Under the pieces are notes generated by a model, which saw nothing but the letters and a program-made list of their open reading frames with translations, did no database searches and was not told where the DNA came from. This document shows positions 48,900-59,005 of a stretch of 64,000 bases of DNA, one piece after another. Position 1 is the stretch's first letter. The number at the start of each line of letters is the position of its first letter. The position numbers and the translations under genes were made by a program. The stretch comes from Chitinophaga sedimenti (GTDB lineage Bacteria > Bacteroidota > Bacteroidia > Chitinophagales > Chitinophagaceae): the NCBI RefSeq assembly GCF_023156195.1, contig NZ_JAKUKA010000001.1, forward strand, positions 6,263,501 to 6,327,500, given 5' to 3'.

Positions 48900-51508
48900 T
48901 CAACTTAATAAGCTCTTTATTTCATTTAATTTGATGAGTGCCTCCACTGGTGTGAGGCGGTTCACATCCACCGCTTCCAGCATTTCGCGCATTACTTTGA
49001 ACGTATCGCTGTGTGCATCAAAAATACTGAGCTGCATTTTAGGCGGCGCGGAAGCAATCTCCTTCACAGTTTGCTCGAGGGGCGCATCAATGTGCTGTGA
49101 TTCGAGCTGCGAAAGTATTTCGTTGGCGCGCTGGATCAGTTGCGGCGGCATACCCGCAATTTTAGCCACGTGAATACCAAAGCTATGGCGACTTCCACCC
49201 GAAGCGAGTTTGCGCAGGAAGATGATTTTATTCCCAACTTCTTTATTCGTGATGTGGAAGTTTTTCACACGATTGTGCTTATTCTCCAATTCGTTCAGCT
49301 CATGATAGTGCGTGGCGAAAAGGGTTTTGGGCCGGTGTGTGGTCATATCATGCAAATACTCCACGATGCTCCACGCAATGGATATACCGTCGTACGTGCT
49401 CGTACCACGACCAATTTCATCTAATATAATGAGGCTGCGCGGCGTAATATTATTGATGATGCTCGCCGTTTCATTCATCTCTACCATGAACGTAGATTCG
49501 CCGCCACTGAGGTTGTCGGAGGCGCCAACACGCGTAAATATCTTATCCGTTAAGCCGATTTCGGCCTGGCTGGCCGGTACAAAACTGCCCATGTGCGCCA
49601 TAAGCGTAATGATCGCCGTTTGGCGCAGCAGCGCCGATTTACCGGACATGTTCGGGCCGGTCAGGATGATTACCTGCTGCGTATCTTTATTAAGCAGCAG
49701 ATCGTTGGAAACGTACGATTCTCCCGGGGCAAACCACGCTCGATCACCGGGTGGCGACCCTCCTGGATATCCAGCACTTCGCTGTCGGTAACATGGGGGC
49801 GACGATATTTAAACTGCAGCGCGTTATTTGCAAAGCACAGCAGGCAGTCCAGCTTACCCATCACCTGTGCATTGATCTGTATAGGCTGGATATATTCCTG
49901 CAATTGCGACAGCAGCTGTTCGAATAATTGTACCTCGAGTGTCAGTATCTTCTCTTCCGCACCGGTAATTTTTTCTTCATACTCCTTCAGCTCCGGCGTA
50001 ATATAACGCTCTGCATTGGCCAAAGTCTGTTTACGGATCCACTCGGCGGGCACTTTGTTTTTGTGCGCATTGGTTACTTCCAGGTAATAGCCAAATACAT
50101 TGTTGAACGCTATCTTCAGGGAAGGAATGCCGGTGGCTTCACTTTCTTTCTGCTGAATCTGTAACAGGTATTCTTTACCCGAATTCGCGATCTTGCGGAG
50201 TTTATCCAGTTCTTCGTGTACCCCATCCCGTATGGCGCCGCCTTTATTGGCCAGCACCGGCGGGTTATCCGAGATCGTATGCAGGATCGATTCCAGGATA
50301 ATATTACAGGGGTTCAACTGTTCGCTCAGGCGTTCAAGATAACTGTTGCCGTTTTTATCGAGCAGTTCGCGGATGGCGCCCACTTGCTGCAATGCCCGTG
50401 CGAGCTGCATGACTTCGCGCGGGTTAATTTTTTTCAGGGGGATTTTGGATACCAGTCTTTCGAGGTCACCTACCTGTTTCAGGTGATGGTGCAGCGATTT
50501 GTTCAGGTCCGATTGTTTAATAAAGAACTCCACCGCGTCGAGGCGCTCATGGATTAAGCCGATATCGCGGAGCGGAAATACGATCCAGCGCTTCAGCAGG
50601 CGGGCGCCCATGGGCGACACCGTATTGTCCAGCACGGAGAGCAGCGATTTGCCATTCTCCACAGTGCTGTGCAGCAGTTCCAGGTTGCGGATGGTGAAAC
50701 GGTCCATCCACAGGAAGTCATCCTGGTCGATGCGCTGAATATTCGCGATATGCTGCAGGTTCGGATGCTCCGTATCCTTCAGGTAGTGAAGCGTTGCGCC
50801 GGCGGCAATCACCGCTTCGTCGAGTCCCTCGATACCAAAGCCTTTCAGCGAATGCGTTTCAAAATGGCGGAGCAGGATCTCATTGGCGTAAGTGGTCGTG
50901 AAAATCCACTCCTCCAGCGTATACGTGTAAAACCGGGTACCATACAGGTTCCGGAAGTCTTTCTGTTTTTGTTTGGCAAACACGACTTCGGCGGGACGAA
51001 AACTTTGCAGCAGTTTGTCGATATACTCGGTGTTTCCCTGCGCCACGAAGAACTCGCCGGTGGAAATGTCCGGGGAACGATACGCCGGTAGCGTGCTCGC
51101 CGATATGTACCGCGGCCAGGAAGTTATTGGTGGAGTTATCGAGCAGTTTATCATTGACGGCCACACCGGGCGTCACCATTTCTGTTACGCCGCGTTTAAC
51201 GATGCCTTTGGCGGTTTTGGGGTCTTCGAGCTGGTCGCACACCGCTACGCGGTAACCGGCTTTGACGAGTTTATGGAGGTAAGTGTCGAGCGAGTGATGG
51301 GGAAATCCGGCCAGGTCGATGAAAGCTGCGGAGCCATTGGCCCTTTTGGTAAGCACAATGCCCAGCACTTTGGCTGCAATCACCGCATCCTGATTAAATG
51401 TTTCATAAAGTCGCCGACCCTGAACAGCAGCACGGCATCAGGATATTTAGCCTTGATAGCGTTATGCTGCTGCATAAGGGGTGTTTCTTCCGATTTACTT
51501 TTTGCCAT
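48900..51508 (-). CDS. mutS: DNA mismatch repair protein MutS (two frameshifts)
   Basis: About 870 aa once corrected, starting MAKSKSEETPLMQQHNAIKA. The mismatch-binding Phe-x-Glu motif is restored as RVGDFYETFNQD when a T is added to a T run at ~51407. The Walker A ILTGPNMSGKS and Walker B LIILDEIGRGTSTYDG are intact. A second break in a C run near 49727 (ERGLPPGESYVSND) separates the core from the ATPase domain. It starts mismatch repair with MutL. A true loss would give a mutator, so these breaks are most likely sequence errors. Confidence 0.93.
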
Positions 51509-51551
51509 GGCGCAAATATAGGGATGGCGAGGCGGTCAATCAACTATTAAC

Positions 51552-51559
51552 TATCTTTG
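51552..51559 (+). promoter_or_regulatory. -7 promoter box (TATCTTTG), probably leaderless
   Basis: It matches TAnnTTTG only 5 nt before the ATG at 51565, so the transcript would start at or next to the start codon. Confidence 0.45.
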
Positions 51560-51564
51560 CATTT

Positions 51565-52103
51565 ATGCGAAAATTAAGTATGGAGGAGTTGGGCCGGAAA
51601 ACGGTGGCCGAATTTAAGGCGGCCGACAAAACGCCCGTGGTGCTGGTGCTCGATAATGTACGCAGCATGCACAATGTTGGTTCCGTGTTCCGCACGGCCG
51701 ACGCGTTCCTGGTACAGGGGATCGTGCTTTGCGGTTATACACCGGTCCCCCGCACCGCGATATCCAGAAAACCGCGTTGGGCGCTACCGACACTGTGGAA
51801 TGGCAGTATTTTCCCACCACCATGGAGGCCGTTAACGAATTGAAGGCGAATGGTTATGATATTTTTACCATCGAGCAGGCCCAGGGCAGCCATATGCTGG
51901 ACGCTTTCCGTCCCTCGGCGGAAAAACCGCTGGCACTGGTGTTCGGCAACGAGGTGAGCGGGGTAGATGCCGAAGTGATGAAAATTGCCGACGGATGTAT
52001 AGAAATACCGCAGTCTGGCATGAAACATTCTTTAAACATATCCGTGAGCACCGGTATAGTGGTGTGGGACATATTTTGCAAATTGAAGGCGCAGCAAGCC
52101 TGA
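51565..52103 (+). CDS. TrmH/SpoU-family RNA 2'-O-methyltransferase (one frameshift)
   Basis: About 180 aa. The SPOUT knot motifs are LVLDNVRSMHNVGSVFRTAD, PLALVFGNEVSGVD and IPQSGMKHSLNISVSTGI. The break at 51742-51745 reads ACACCGGTCCC; ACA CCW GGT CCC gives YTPGPPHRDIQKTALGAT, i.e. a CCWGG with W lost. It should methylate tRNA or rRNA ribose; the exact position is unknown. Divergent from mutS. Confidence 0.88.
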
Positions 52104-52121
52104 GAAACCTAAAAACATTAG

Positions 52122-53000
52122 ATGATGCCTGCTAAAGCAACCGTAAATAATTATTTATCACTGGTGAAGTTCAGCCACACCATTTTCGCCATGCCGTTCG
52201 CCATGATCGGCTTTTTCCTGGCGACCACCACCGGTGCCGCTTCGCTGGACTGGCTCCTGTTCCTGAAGGTGGTGATGTGTATGGTATTTGCGCGCAGCGC
52301 CGCCATGGCCTTTAACCGCTGGTTGGACGTGGAGATCGACAAACGTAACCCGCGCACGGCGAAGCGGGAGATTCCCGCCGGCATTATATCTGCCAACAGT
52401 GCGCTCATTTTCGTGATCGTGAACGTATTGCTGTTTATGGCGACCACCTTTTTCATTAACCGGCTTTGCTTTTTCCTGTCGCCGGTAGCGTTGCTGGTGG
52501 TGCTGGGGTACAGCTATACCAAGAAATTTACCGCCCTTTGTCACCTGGTACTCGGTTTGGGCCTGTCGCTGGCGCCGATCGGGGCATATTTGTCAGTAAC
52601 AGGACAGTTTGCCGTACTGCCGGTGTTGCTGTCGGTGCTGGTATTGTGCTGGGTATCGGGGTTTGATATCATTTATTCTTTGCAGGACGAGGATTTTGAC
52701 CGTTCGCAGCACCTGCACTCTATCCCGGCCTGGCTGGGCAAAGCAGGCGCACTGCGCTTTTCGGAAGGTTTGCATATGGTGGCGGGCGCTTTGGTGCTCA
52801 CGATCGGGCTGCTGGGCGGTTTCCACTGGCTGTACTGGATCGGGGCCGCGGTATTTGTGGGTATGCTGGTGATGCAGCACCGCCTGGTAAAACCGGATGA
52901 CCTGAGCCGCGTAAACATTGCATTTATGACCACGAACGGCATTGCCAGTGTCGTGTTTGGCGTATTTGCGATTGCTGATATGCTGATCATCGGCTGGTAA
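52122..53000 (+). CDS. UbiA-family prenyltransferase
   Basis: 292 aa, multi-pass membrane protein. The first Asp-rich motif is NRWLDVEIDKRNPRT and the second YSLQDEDFDRSQHLHSIP, the two Mg/diphosphate sites of the UbiA family. Bacteroidota use menaquinone, so the 4-hydroxybenzoate prenyltransferase label given to such proteins is doubtful; a role in the futalosine-type menaquinone route or in other aromatic prenylation is possible. It lies 18 nt after the RNA methyltransferase. Confidence 0.85.
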   Translation: MMPAKATVNNYLSLVKFSHTIFAMPFAMIGFFLATTTGAASLDWLLFLKVVMCMVFARSAAMAFNRWLDVEIDKRNPRTAKREIPAGIISANSALIFVIVNVLLFMATTFFINRLCFFLSPVALLVVLGYSYTKKFTALCHLVLGLGLSLAPIGAYLSVTGQFAVLPVLLSVLVLCWVSGFDIIYSLQDEDFDRSQHLHSIPAWLGKAGALRFSEGLHMVAGALVLTIGLLGGFHWLYWIGAAVFVGMLVMQHRLVKPDDLSRVNIAFMTTNGIASVVFGVFAIADMLIIGW

Positions 53001-53028
53001 TCCATCAACCTAAAAAGAAAAAGAAAAT

Positions 53029-53481
53029 ATGCCGCGTATACTGGCGATTGATTATGGTAAAAAGCGCACCGGGCTGGCGGTGACCGACCCTTTGCAGATT
53101 ATAGCCAGTGGTTTGGACACCGTGCCCTCGCACGAACTGATTCCTTACTTAAAAAAATATTTTGCAGCAGAGGAAGTTGCCTTAATAGTAATAGGAGAGC
53201 CGAAGAACCTGGATGGCTCCGCGACACACGGCACGCCCCTTGTAGAAGAATGTATCCGGATATTGAAAAAACACTTCCCCGATAAACCCATCAAAAAAAT
53301 GGACGAGCGCTTTACCTCTAAAATGGCCTTCCAGAGTATGATAGACAGCGGTTTAAAGAAAAAAGACCGCCAGCAGAAAGGCCTGGTGGACGAAATTGCA
53401 GCCACGATATTGCTGCAGGAGTACCTGCGGGCGCAGGGGGCGGATTTTAATTCCCTGCAAATATTTACATTTGCGGTTTAA
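53029..53481 (+). CDS. ruvX: Putative pre-16S rRNA nuclease / Holliday junction resolvase YqgF
   Basis: 150 aa with the RNase H-like active site: ILAIDYGKKRTGLAVTD, IVIGEPKNLDGSATHG, MDERFTSKMA and the final acidic VDEIAATILLQEYL. It processes the 5' end of 16S rRNA in bacteria. It lies 28 nt downstream of the UbiA-like gene. Confidence 0.92.
   Translation: MPRILAIDYGKKRTGLAVTDPLQIIASGLDTVPSHELIPYLKKYFAAEEVALIVIGEPKNLDGSATHGTPLVEECIRILKKHFPDKPIKKMDERFTSKMAFQSMIDSGLKKKDRQQKGLVDEIAATILLQEYLRAQGADFNSLQIFTFAV
53466..53473 (+). promoter_or_regulatory. Candidate -7 box (TACATTTG) for def
   Basis: It matches TAnnTTTG inside the last codons of ruvX, 35 nt before the def start. Confidence 0.35.
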
Positions 53482-53507
53482 TACCTTAAATACAACAACT
53501 TTTTATA

Positions 53508-54084
53508 ATGATATTACCTATCGTGGCTTACGGTCACCCCGTTTTAAGAGAAGTAGCAAAAGACATTACCCCGGATTACCCGGAACTGGAAAAGCTGATC
53601 TCCAACATGTGGGAAACCATGTACGCATCCAGCGGCGTGGGCCTGGCAGCGCCCCAGATCAACAAGTCCATTCGTTTATTCGTGATCGACAGTGAGCAGA
53701 TATTCGATAACATGGATGAAGAGGAGAAGAAAGAATATCCGGCGGAAAAAGGTGTTAAAAAAGCGTTTATCAATGCACATATCGTGGAAACCGGGGGATG
53801 ACTGGGCGTACAACGAAGGTTGCCTGAGCATTCCAAAGGTTCGGGAAGATGTATATCGCCCGGAAACGGTGACGATCCGTTACGTGGACGAGCAGTTTCA
53901 ACCGCATGAAGACACCTATTCAGGCATTACTGCCAGGGTGATTTTCCATGAGTATGACCATATCGATGGAAAACTGTTCATCGATCACCTGAAACCTTTG
54001 AAGAAAAGAATGTTGAAAAGCAAGCTGGATGACATTTCTAAAGGAAAAGTGCGGGTAGATTACAAGATGAGTTTTCCGAAGTAA
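53508..54084 (+). CDS. def: Peptide deformylase (one frameshift)
   Basis: About 192 aa. Motif 1 GVGLAAPQ, motif 2 EGCLSIP and motif 3 HEYDHIDG supply the Fe/Zn ligands (Cys, His, His) and the catalytic Glu. One extra G in the run near 53794-53798 (ETGDDWAYNEG) splits the frame. It removes the N-formyl group from new proteins and is essential, so the break is very probably an error. Confidence 0.93.
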
Positions 54085-54153
54085 GGAAAAAAAAATATTT
54101 CATATTGTAATTTATTTCTTTATTTTAGTGACACTAAATTATTGACTTTTTAA

Positions 54154-54700
54154 TTGGGATCCGCTCTAACATATACTGAATCCGAACTGGTAGCTGGCTT
54201 AAGGGCCCGGGACCAGCAGATTTTCGGCTATTTGTACGATCACTACTCTCCGGCATTGTATGGGGTGGTCCTGAAAGTCATTAATGAAGAGAATATTGCC
54301 GGCGACATCCTCCGGAGGTCTTTGTTAAAATCTGGCGCAGCATCGAGAAATATGACGCTGAAAAGGGCCGCCTTTTCACCGGATGCTGAACATCGCACGC
54401 AACACTGCCATTGATGCATTACGCTCTAAAGCATACAAGCTGGAACAGAAAATCCAGGACATTGATAGCGACGTATATCATAATGCGAGTCAATTAACCG
54501 TCAACCCGTCAGTGGATCATCTTGGACTTGTTAAGGTGTTAGAGAAGCTTAACAAGGAGCAACGTGTAATTATAGATCTGGCCTACTTTAAAGGGTGTAC
54601 CCAGGAAGAAATTTCCAAGGTGCTGGATATCCCGTTGGGTACCGTGAAAACTAGAATGCGAAACGCTATTATACAGTTAAGAAATATATTAAAACAATAG
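54154..54700 (+). CDS. ECF sigma factor (two frameshifts)
   Basis: About 182 aa from a TTG start. Region 2 reads QIFGYLYDHYSPALYGVVLK...ILQEVFVKIWRSIEKYDAEK...FTWMLNIARNTAIDALRS, and region 4 TQEEISKVLDIPLGTVKTRMRNA. Both breaks fall on CCGG (54312-54315 and 54379-54382), where the protein requires CTC CAG GAG and ACC TGG ATG; each is a CCWGG with W lost. It pairs with the anti-sigma factor 9 nt downstream. The regulon is unknown. Confidence 0.88.
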
Positions 54701-54708
54701 TAAGCAAA

Positions 54709-55590
54709 GTGGACGTTCAACGTTACATATCATCCGGTATTATTGAGAGCTACGTAGTAGGCTCCGCTTCCGTTCAGGAAGCGCAGGAGCTGAGGGCTGC
54801 GATGGCGCAATACCCGGAAGTCAAAGCCGCGGTGGAAGCCTGCGAGCGGGATATGGACGGGTACCTGGAAATGGTGGCGACCGCACAGGCGAAGCCTGTT
54901 CCTACAGAATTAAGGAGCAGGATTTTCCGGCTTATTGAAGATGACACTACCGACAGTACGTTGCAGACAGTTGTAACGGATGAACCCCGCTACATTTACG
55001 ACGAATCCCCTGAAAATACAGGTGGTGGTGCATCGGTGCGGAAACTGCGTTTCTGGCAGATAGGTACTGCGGCAGCCGTCGTATTGTTCCTTGCCAGCGC
55101 CGCTGCGAATGTGTTTTACCTGAATCAATACAACGAGTATAAAGATAAATATGTAGCCCTGCTCGAAGATAACCACTCGCTGCAGGCCCAGAACGAATTG
55201 TTCCAGGCAAGGTTCCAGGAATCCGACCGCATGCTGGCGATGGTAAAAAATCCCGGTACGCGCATGGTGAAAATGGGCGACGTATCTAAGTCGCACCCCG
55301 AGCGCCAGGCAACCGTGTTCTGGAATGCTGCTTCGCAGGAAGTAATGATCTCCATCAACAACCTGCCCGAACCACAGGCAGATCAGCAATACCAACTGTG
55401 GGCCATCATCGACGGTAAACCCGTGGATGCCGGTGTATTTGAAATGGGCGACCTGTCCAAAAATCTGCAGAAAATGAAAGCCGTATCCGGCGACGCGCAA
55501 ATGTTTGCCGTTACGTTGGAAAAGAAAGGCGGCAGTCCCACACCCACCCTCACACAAATGTATGTGGCCGGCAAGGTAACCGGTTCCTGA
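54709..55590 (+). CDS. Anti-sigma factor, RskA type
   Basis: 293 aa from a GTG start. An N-terminal cytoplasmic sigma-binding part (SGIIESYVVGSASVQEAQELR) is followed by one membrane helix (IGTAAAVVLFLASAAANVFYL), a short coiled coil (EYKDKYVALLEDNHSLQAQNEL) and a periplasmic RskA C-terminal domain (LPEPQADQQYQLWAIIDGKPVDAG). It should hold the adjacent ECF sigma factor at the membrane and release it after a periplasmic signal, probably by proteolysis. Confidence 0.88.
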   Translation: MDVQRYISSGIIESYVVGSASVQEAQELRAAMAQYPEVKAAVEACERDMDGYLEMVATAQAKPVPTELRSRIFRLIEDDTTDSTLQTVVTDEPRYIYDESPENTGGGASVRKLRFWQIGTAAAVVLFLASAAANVFYLNQYNEYKDKYVALLEDNHSLQAQNELFQARFQESDRMLAMVKNPGTRMVKMGDVSKSHPERQATVFWNAASQEVMISINNLPEPQADQQYQLWAIIDGKPVDAGVFEMGDLSKNLQKMKAVSGDAQMFAVTLEKKGGSPTPTLTQMYVAGKVTGS

Positions 55591-55710
55591 ATTTAACATT
55601 TCTTTTTTCCCGTTCGCTCTTCTTCGTCATCGCCCTGTCTACGGGCGTTTCGCCGCGCTGGCCTGGAATTTGAATGATAGTGCCGGACCAGGCAGGTCTT
55701 TATTATTTCT

Positions 55711-55718
55711 TAAATTTG
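55711..55718 (+). promoter_or_regulatory. -7 promoter box (TAAATTTG), probably leaderless
   Basis: It matches TAnnTTTG only 4 nt before the ATG at 55723, the same arrangement as at 51552. Confidence 0.4.
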
Positions 55719-55722
55719 CGCG

Positions 55723-56643
55723 ATGCGAAAAATTCTTTTCTTCCTGTTATTGTTACACTGTTGCCTTCCGATGTTTGCGCAGGATACCGCCCGCTATAAA
55801 GGCATGACGGTCAACCTGGACGAAGTGGTGGTGAAAGCCAAGCGCTTCGGATTCGATGTGGCGGGCTTCATCAAAAGGGTAGAAGAAGACACGACTTTCT
55901 ACATGGCTTTCAAACACCTGCGCCAGGTGAGCTTTACCGCGGATAACGACATCAAAATATTCTCTAAAAAGAAAGAGGTAAAAGCTTCGCTGAAAAGCCA
56001 TACCCGCCAGGTGGTAGAAGGGATCTGCCGCCATATGGAGGTAGTGGACGAAAAAACGACCGGCGACTTCTACACCGCGAAGAAGAATTATAATTATTAT
56101 ACGGCGGAACTCTACGCCAATCTCTTTTTTACAACGGGGAAAATATGCGATAACGGCCAGGATACAGAGAAGGGGCGTGGCAGCATGGAGAAACATAAAG
56201 GCCAGCTGAAGCAATTGATCTTTAATCCCGGCAAACCGATATCCGGTGTGCCTATCGTAGGACAAAAAGTAGCGATCTTTACACCGGACGTAATGAAGTT
56301 GTATAACTTTTCGATTACATCGCAGTCGTACATCGGCAAAGATTGTTACGTGTTTTCCGCCATTCCGCGCGATAACCTGAACCGGCTGGACCGCTCGGAA
56401 ATTGTCATTAATGAGCTGGTCACCTATTTCGATAAAGAAACCTGGGAGATCGTGGGCCGTAAATATTCCCTCTCTTACAAAACTGCGCTGTTCGACTTTA
56501 ACGTTCGCATGGTGGTGCAGATGACCAAGGTGAACGACCTGCTGGTACCCGCGCTGATCACGTATTCCGGCACGTGGGACGTGGCATTTAAAAAACGGGA
56601 GACTGCAGACTTCACCGCTAAATTCTTCGACTTTAAGCAATAG
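55723..56643 (+). CDS. Unknown secreted protein
   Basis: 306 aa with a signal peptide (RKILFFLLLLHCCLPMFAQ). The mature start, DTARYKGMTVNLDEVVVKAKR, carries the VxLDEVVVKA stretch found after the N-terminal domain of many TonB-linked Bacteroidota proteins, but no barrel follows. The rest is mixed alpha/beta and basic (KIFSKKKEVKASLKSHTRQVV) with a C-terminal beta-rich part (FDFNVRMVVQMTKVNDLLVPAL). No named domain is recognised. It is followed after 8 nt by a small lipoprotein. Confidence 0.75.
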   Translation: MRKILFFLLLLHCCLPMFAQDTARYKGMTVNLDEVVVKAKRFGFDVAGFIKRVEEDTTFYMAFKHLRQVSFTADNDIKIFSKKKEVKASLKSHTRQVVEGICRHMEVVDEKTTGDFYTAKKNYNYYTAELYANLFFTTGKICDNGQDTEKGRGSMEKHKGQLKQLIFNPGKPISGVPIVGQKVAIFTPDVMKLYNFSITSQSYIGKDCYVFSAIPRDNLNRLDRSEIVINELVTYFDKETWEIVGRKYSLSYKTALFDFNVRMVVQMTKVNDLLVPALITYSGTWDVAFKKRETADFTAKFFDFKQ

Positions 56644-56651
56644 ATATATAT

Positions 56652-57107
56652 ATGAAATCCCTGTTCCCTTGTTTTCTTTTCCTGGGCCTGATCGCGTGCG
56701 GCGGACCGGCTTCCGACAACAAAACAGATACGCCGTTATCTGCCGGCATACAGATGGTAGATACCACGCACCTGGCAGCGCCACCGCCTGAAGAGTTAAC
56801 CTGTCCGCAGTTGTTGGATACGCTTATTAAAACCAGCTCTTTCGATTTCAAGAAATTACCGCTGGCGCAGTGCAAAGTAGTGGTAGATGAGGTGCGCGAC
56901 AGCACCGTTATTATTAAAGTGACGCACGCGACCGACGGTACGATTAATCCTTTCCCGGTGGGGTGGATACACTGGCATTTGAAAACGAATGTGTTTGATG
57001 ATGTGACGCTGGGGTTTGAGGAAGATGAGCGGAAAACGGTGACGGTGGATATGGCGTTTGTGAAGCGGACGTTGCGGAGTTGTAAGTTTGAAAATACACA
57101 GGAATAA
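56652..57107 (+). CDS. Small unknown lipoprotein
   Basis: 151 aa with a type II signal peptide (LFPCFLFLGLIACGGPAS, lipobox LIAC). The mature part holds a conserved-looking Cys pair (EELTCPQLLDTLIKTS and LRSCKFENTQE) and LPLAQCKVVVDEVRDS. The function is unknown. It is probably co-transcribed with the secreted protein upstream. Confidence 0.7.
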   Translation: MKSLFPCFLFLGLIACGGPASDNKTDTPLSAGIQMVDTTHLAAPPPEELTCPQLLDTLIKTSSFDFKKLPLAQCKVVVDEVRDSTVIIKVTHATDGTINPFPVGWIHWHLKTNVFDDVTLGFEEDERKTVTVDMAFVKRTLRSCKFENTQE

Positions 57108-57136
57108 AAAACGCCCGGCTAACCCCGGGCGTTCCA
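57107..57136 (-). terminator. Terminator of the T9SS client gene
   Basis: AACGCCCGG...CCGGGCGTT with a 6-nt loop; on the minus strand it is followed by TTTTT. It may also stop the plus-strand lipoprotein gene. Confidence 0.85.
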
Positions 57137-57137
57137 A

Positions 57138-58828
57138 TTATCTGATTAAAGTAACCGTTCCCCGCTGGTTATACACTTTCCCGGTCGTCGCATCTTTATA
57201 ATCCGAGATCCACACATACGTCGATGCCGCCGCAGCCTTCCCGTTCACTGTGCCCGTCCACGCCACCGTGGGATCAGTGGTGAAGAAAATCAGGTTACCC
57301 CAGCGATCATAAATCCACAGTTTGTAATCCGCGAACGTACACCGGTACACCGGCCGGAAGTAATCATTCAATCCATCATTATTCGGACTAAATCCTGTTG
57401 GGAAATAGAACGTACAATCGCATTGCTGGAAATTCACTTCCACCGAATCCACCGCGCGGTTGCAGGTATTGCTGGCCACCACGGCGTAAATGCCGGGTGC
57501 TGTTACGGCGTAGGTGGGCGACGAGGTGCTGTCCTGCCACTTAAACTGCAGGCCCGCGCCGTTAGGATATAATACGAACCTGTCGAGCCGGCAAATAGTC
57601 GTATCCGGACCGAGGTTCACTTTCAGCGTGTCGTCGTAATTCACGCGGATCGTATCTGTGGAAACACAGCGGCCGATCTGCGCACGCACATAATAATAAC
57701 CGGGCGAATCAACATAAAAGGTAGCCTGTTTAGAGCCATCTTGCCAGAGGTAACTGCCCGTGCCGTAGTTGGCGGTGAGCACCAGTGCTTCGCCCACACA
57801 AACCGTGGTGTCGTTACCGAGATTTACGTCGCGGAGCGGATTATAATTAACGTTGATGGTATCTACCACATCGCATACACCCATGGGCGTGCTGGTCGTA
57901 ACCAATGCCCAGTAAGCATTGCGTGTCCGTACATCAATGGTCTGCGTTCTGGCGCCGGTGTTCCAGCGATAGCCTGTGGCATTGTTTACCTGTGCCCTTA
58001 AGGTAATCGTTTCCCCCACAGCAGTGTATCGGGGCCGAGGTCAAATGTTTGCGGCATGCCGCTGAAGTTGACGATGATCGTATCGCGATATATGCCGCAA
58101 CCGGTAATGGTAGCCTCCACGGTATACATGCCGCTCCGGTTGCCGTCTACCAGGATCGTAGGCGTGGTTTCGCCGGTGCTCCAGAGATAGTCTGCGTTCT
58201 GCGCGGTGGCGTCCAGTGTGATGCGTTCGTCCGTACAGAGGTTCAGGTTCTGGCCGAGATCAAAGTCGGGGATGGGAGAGTAGAAAACGTTCACGGAGTC
58301 GTCGGGCTGGCAGCCGTCGAACTGTATGCGGTAGGTGGCCATTTCAGTCACATCGTAAGTGAGGCCGCCGGGAATAGTATCCTGCCAGGTAATGACTTCG
58401 AGGCCGGTAAGCGGTGTGGACGGGTCCACATTTACGGTGATGACATAAGGCGCCGCATTTTCACAGAGCGTCACGTCCGGCCCCATATCCACTATTTTCT
58501 TCGGTACGATCGTGATTACCTGCGTGCTTGTATCTGCCACGCCCCCACGAAAAGCGATCAGGGTAACGGTGTACGATCCTGCAGCCCTGTACCGGTGGCC
58601 TGCGCCCTCTTCCCGCTTCGAGGAATCCAGCGCCAGCGATGCCGGGTCGCCAAAGTTCCATTTCACAGAGTCAATCTGGTCTATATCGTCGGTAATCCTG
58701 AAGCTGATCGAATCGTTCAGACAAGTAGAATTCCATTTGAAATTCGTGAGGAGTGGGGCTGCTTTGCTGGCAGTAACACCGCACAGCAATGGCAGTAGGC
58801 ATAGCAGGTATTTCAAAAGGCTTTTCAT
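57138..58828 (-). CDS. T9SS type-B sorted surface protein with PKD-like domains (one frameshift)
   Basis: About 563 aa with a signal peptide (KSLLKYLLCLLPLLCGVTASKA). A PKD-like domain (DSVKWNFGDPASLALDSSKREEG...YTVTLIAF) is followed by several repeats with spaced motifs of the LxTGETTPTILV and YLWQDGSKQATFYV type. It ends in the gliding-motility-associated C-terminal signal (FYFPTGFSPNNDGLND, LWIYDRWGNLIFF). Proteins with this tail are exported by the type IX system and attached to the surface. The frame breaks near 58010-58018 (LGPDTLL-VGETITLRA). It is probably an adhesin. Confidence 0.88.
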
Positions 58829-58965
58829 TGACAGAATGGTTCCACTAAATTAGCAGAATATTTGATATATGGAATGTTTTCTATAAAATAATTACTCGAT
58901 ACAGTTGCTGTGCGCTTGGGGAAAACCCGCTATTAAACGGCGTTTCATGCAAAATAGTGTACAAA

Positions 58966-59004
58966 AAGAAGGCCCCGCGATAATTTTATCCACGGGGCCT
59001 TTTT
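58966..59004 (-). terminator. Terminator of the pseudouridine synthase gene
   Basis: AAGGCCCCG...CGGGGCCTT, followed on the minus strand by CTTTTTG, just after the stop at 59006. Confidence 0.85.
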
Positions 59005-59005
59005 A

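Noticed and set aside
55753..56784. 343-aa minus-strand reading frame across two plus-strand genes
   Set aside because: It spans the intergenic gap between a signal-peptide protein and a lipoprotein that are both convincing on the plus strand.
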